A DNA stretch of 5,864 bases from Lysobacterales bacterium (GTDB taxonomy: Bacteria; Pseudomonadota; Gammaproteobacteria; Xanthomonadales; SZUA-36), in assembly GCA_026196445.1 (NCBI GenBank), contig JAPHTE010000448.1, positions 1-5,864 on the forward strand, read 5' to 3'. The notes under the pieces are model-generated. The model was given only the letters and a program-made list of their open reading frames with translations. It was not told the origin of the DNA and made no database searches. Made by a program: the position numbers and the translations under genes. Shown here in pieces: positions 5,545 to 5,864 of this stretch (position 1 is the stretch's first letter; each line of letters begins with the position of its first letter).

Positions 5545-5864
5545 TGAGTGTCAATATTCCTAAAAAGTAAGACGTACCCGGTAATTCAGGGTGTATTGTG
5601 TTGCCAACTCGGCGGGCAAACACTTCCATTTCGCATACGGGTTCCGTGACGGTAAAACGGTGTTTTTCTGTTCACAGGGAGATGCAATACCGGCGCAACC
5701 GGCTTCCTAAAGTGGTTGACTAACGGTCGTGTATCGGAAGGGATGAAGAAGGTGGTACAACCTTCCTGATAATGCTGTCATGATACCCTCCAAAGCCAGC
5801 CAGAGCGATGAGGACAACGACAGTGCGAACAGCGCGTATCGAGCTCCATTGTGCCGTGTTGCTA
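5545..5864. other. 320 bp with no identifiable gene
   Basis: All six frames were read. Only short open frames are present. On the plus strand, 5591-5710 starts with GTG and gives 39 residues (VYCVANSAGKHFHF...). On the minus strand, two frames run in from the right edge: one ends with TAG at 5707-5709 (52 codons inside the window), the other with TAG at 5720-5722 (48 codons). Both carry a hydrophobic stretch, so at most one is real. A 34-codon minus ORF beginning MEVFARRVG ends at 5525-5527. None is a recognised family. The edge could hold the last codons of a gene to the right or be noncoding. A 6-bp stem with a 6-nt loop (5748-5765) has no T-tract. Confidence 0.3.

Noticed and set aside
1..5864. 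CRISPR arrays, tRNA or rRNA genes, insertion sequences
   Set aside because: No regularly spaced repeats, no cloverleaf or rRNA-like stretches and no transposase-like frames or paired terminal inverted repeats were seen.

Overview
The window looks like chromosomal DNA of a gammaproteobacterium. The transaldolase follows the Escherichia coli TalB type almost residue for residue, the other genes are ordinary proteobacterial families, and base composition is moderate. The genus cannot be named from this stretch.

Left part (1-3486): the window opens in the last 53 codons of a bacterial tyrosine kinase (Wzc/BY-kinase type) with a C-terminal tyrosine cluster, so an exopolysaccharide cluster probably lies to the left. 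A stand-alone CheY-like receiver follows on the same strand (213-572). Next come a free histidine phosphotransfer (HPt) protein on the minus strand (608-1012), a divergent 222-bp gap, a 609-residue soluble kinase with the order receiver / coiled coil / cysteine-rich GAF-like domain / HisKA / HATPase (1235-3064), and a second stand-alone receiver (3124-3486). All parts of a multistep phosphorelay are present: kinase His, three receiver Asp residues and one HPt His. No protein in the window has a DNA-binding or enzymatic output domain joined to a receiver. Output is therefore probably by protein contact or by a partner outside the window. Control of polysaccharide production is an attractive guess, from position only.

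Middle (3593-4604): a complete transaldolase gene (tal, pentose phosphate pathway) ends at a strong stem-loop terminator that it shares with the convergent minus-strand gene.

Right part (4583-5544): a minus-strand two-gene operon encodes a four-helix DUF2975 membrane protein and, one nucleotide after its stop, a 71-residue Cro/CI-type (XRE) regulator. This is the YoaS/YozG-type pair seen in many bacteria. Upstream is a plausible sigma-70 promoter whose -35 box lies inside a perfect 23-bp palindrome. A second, imperfect copy of the palindrome lies 21 bp further upstream, a likely autoregulatory operator. The last 320 bases hold no gene that can be identified, only several short open frames, two of which run off the right edge on the minus strand.
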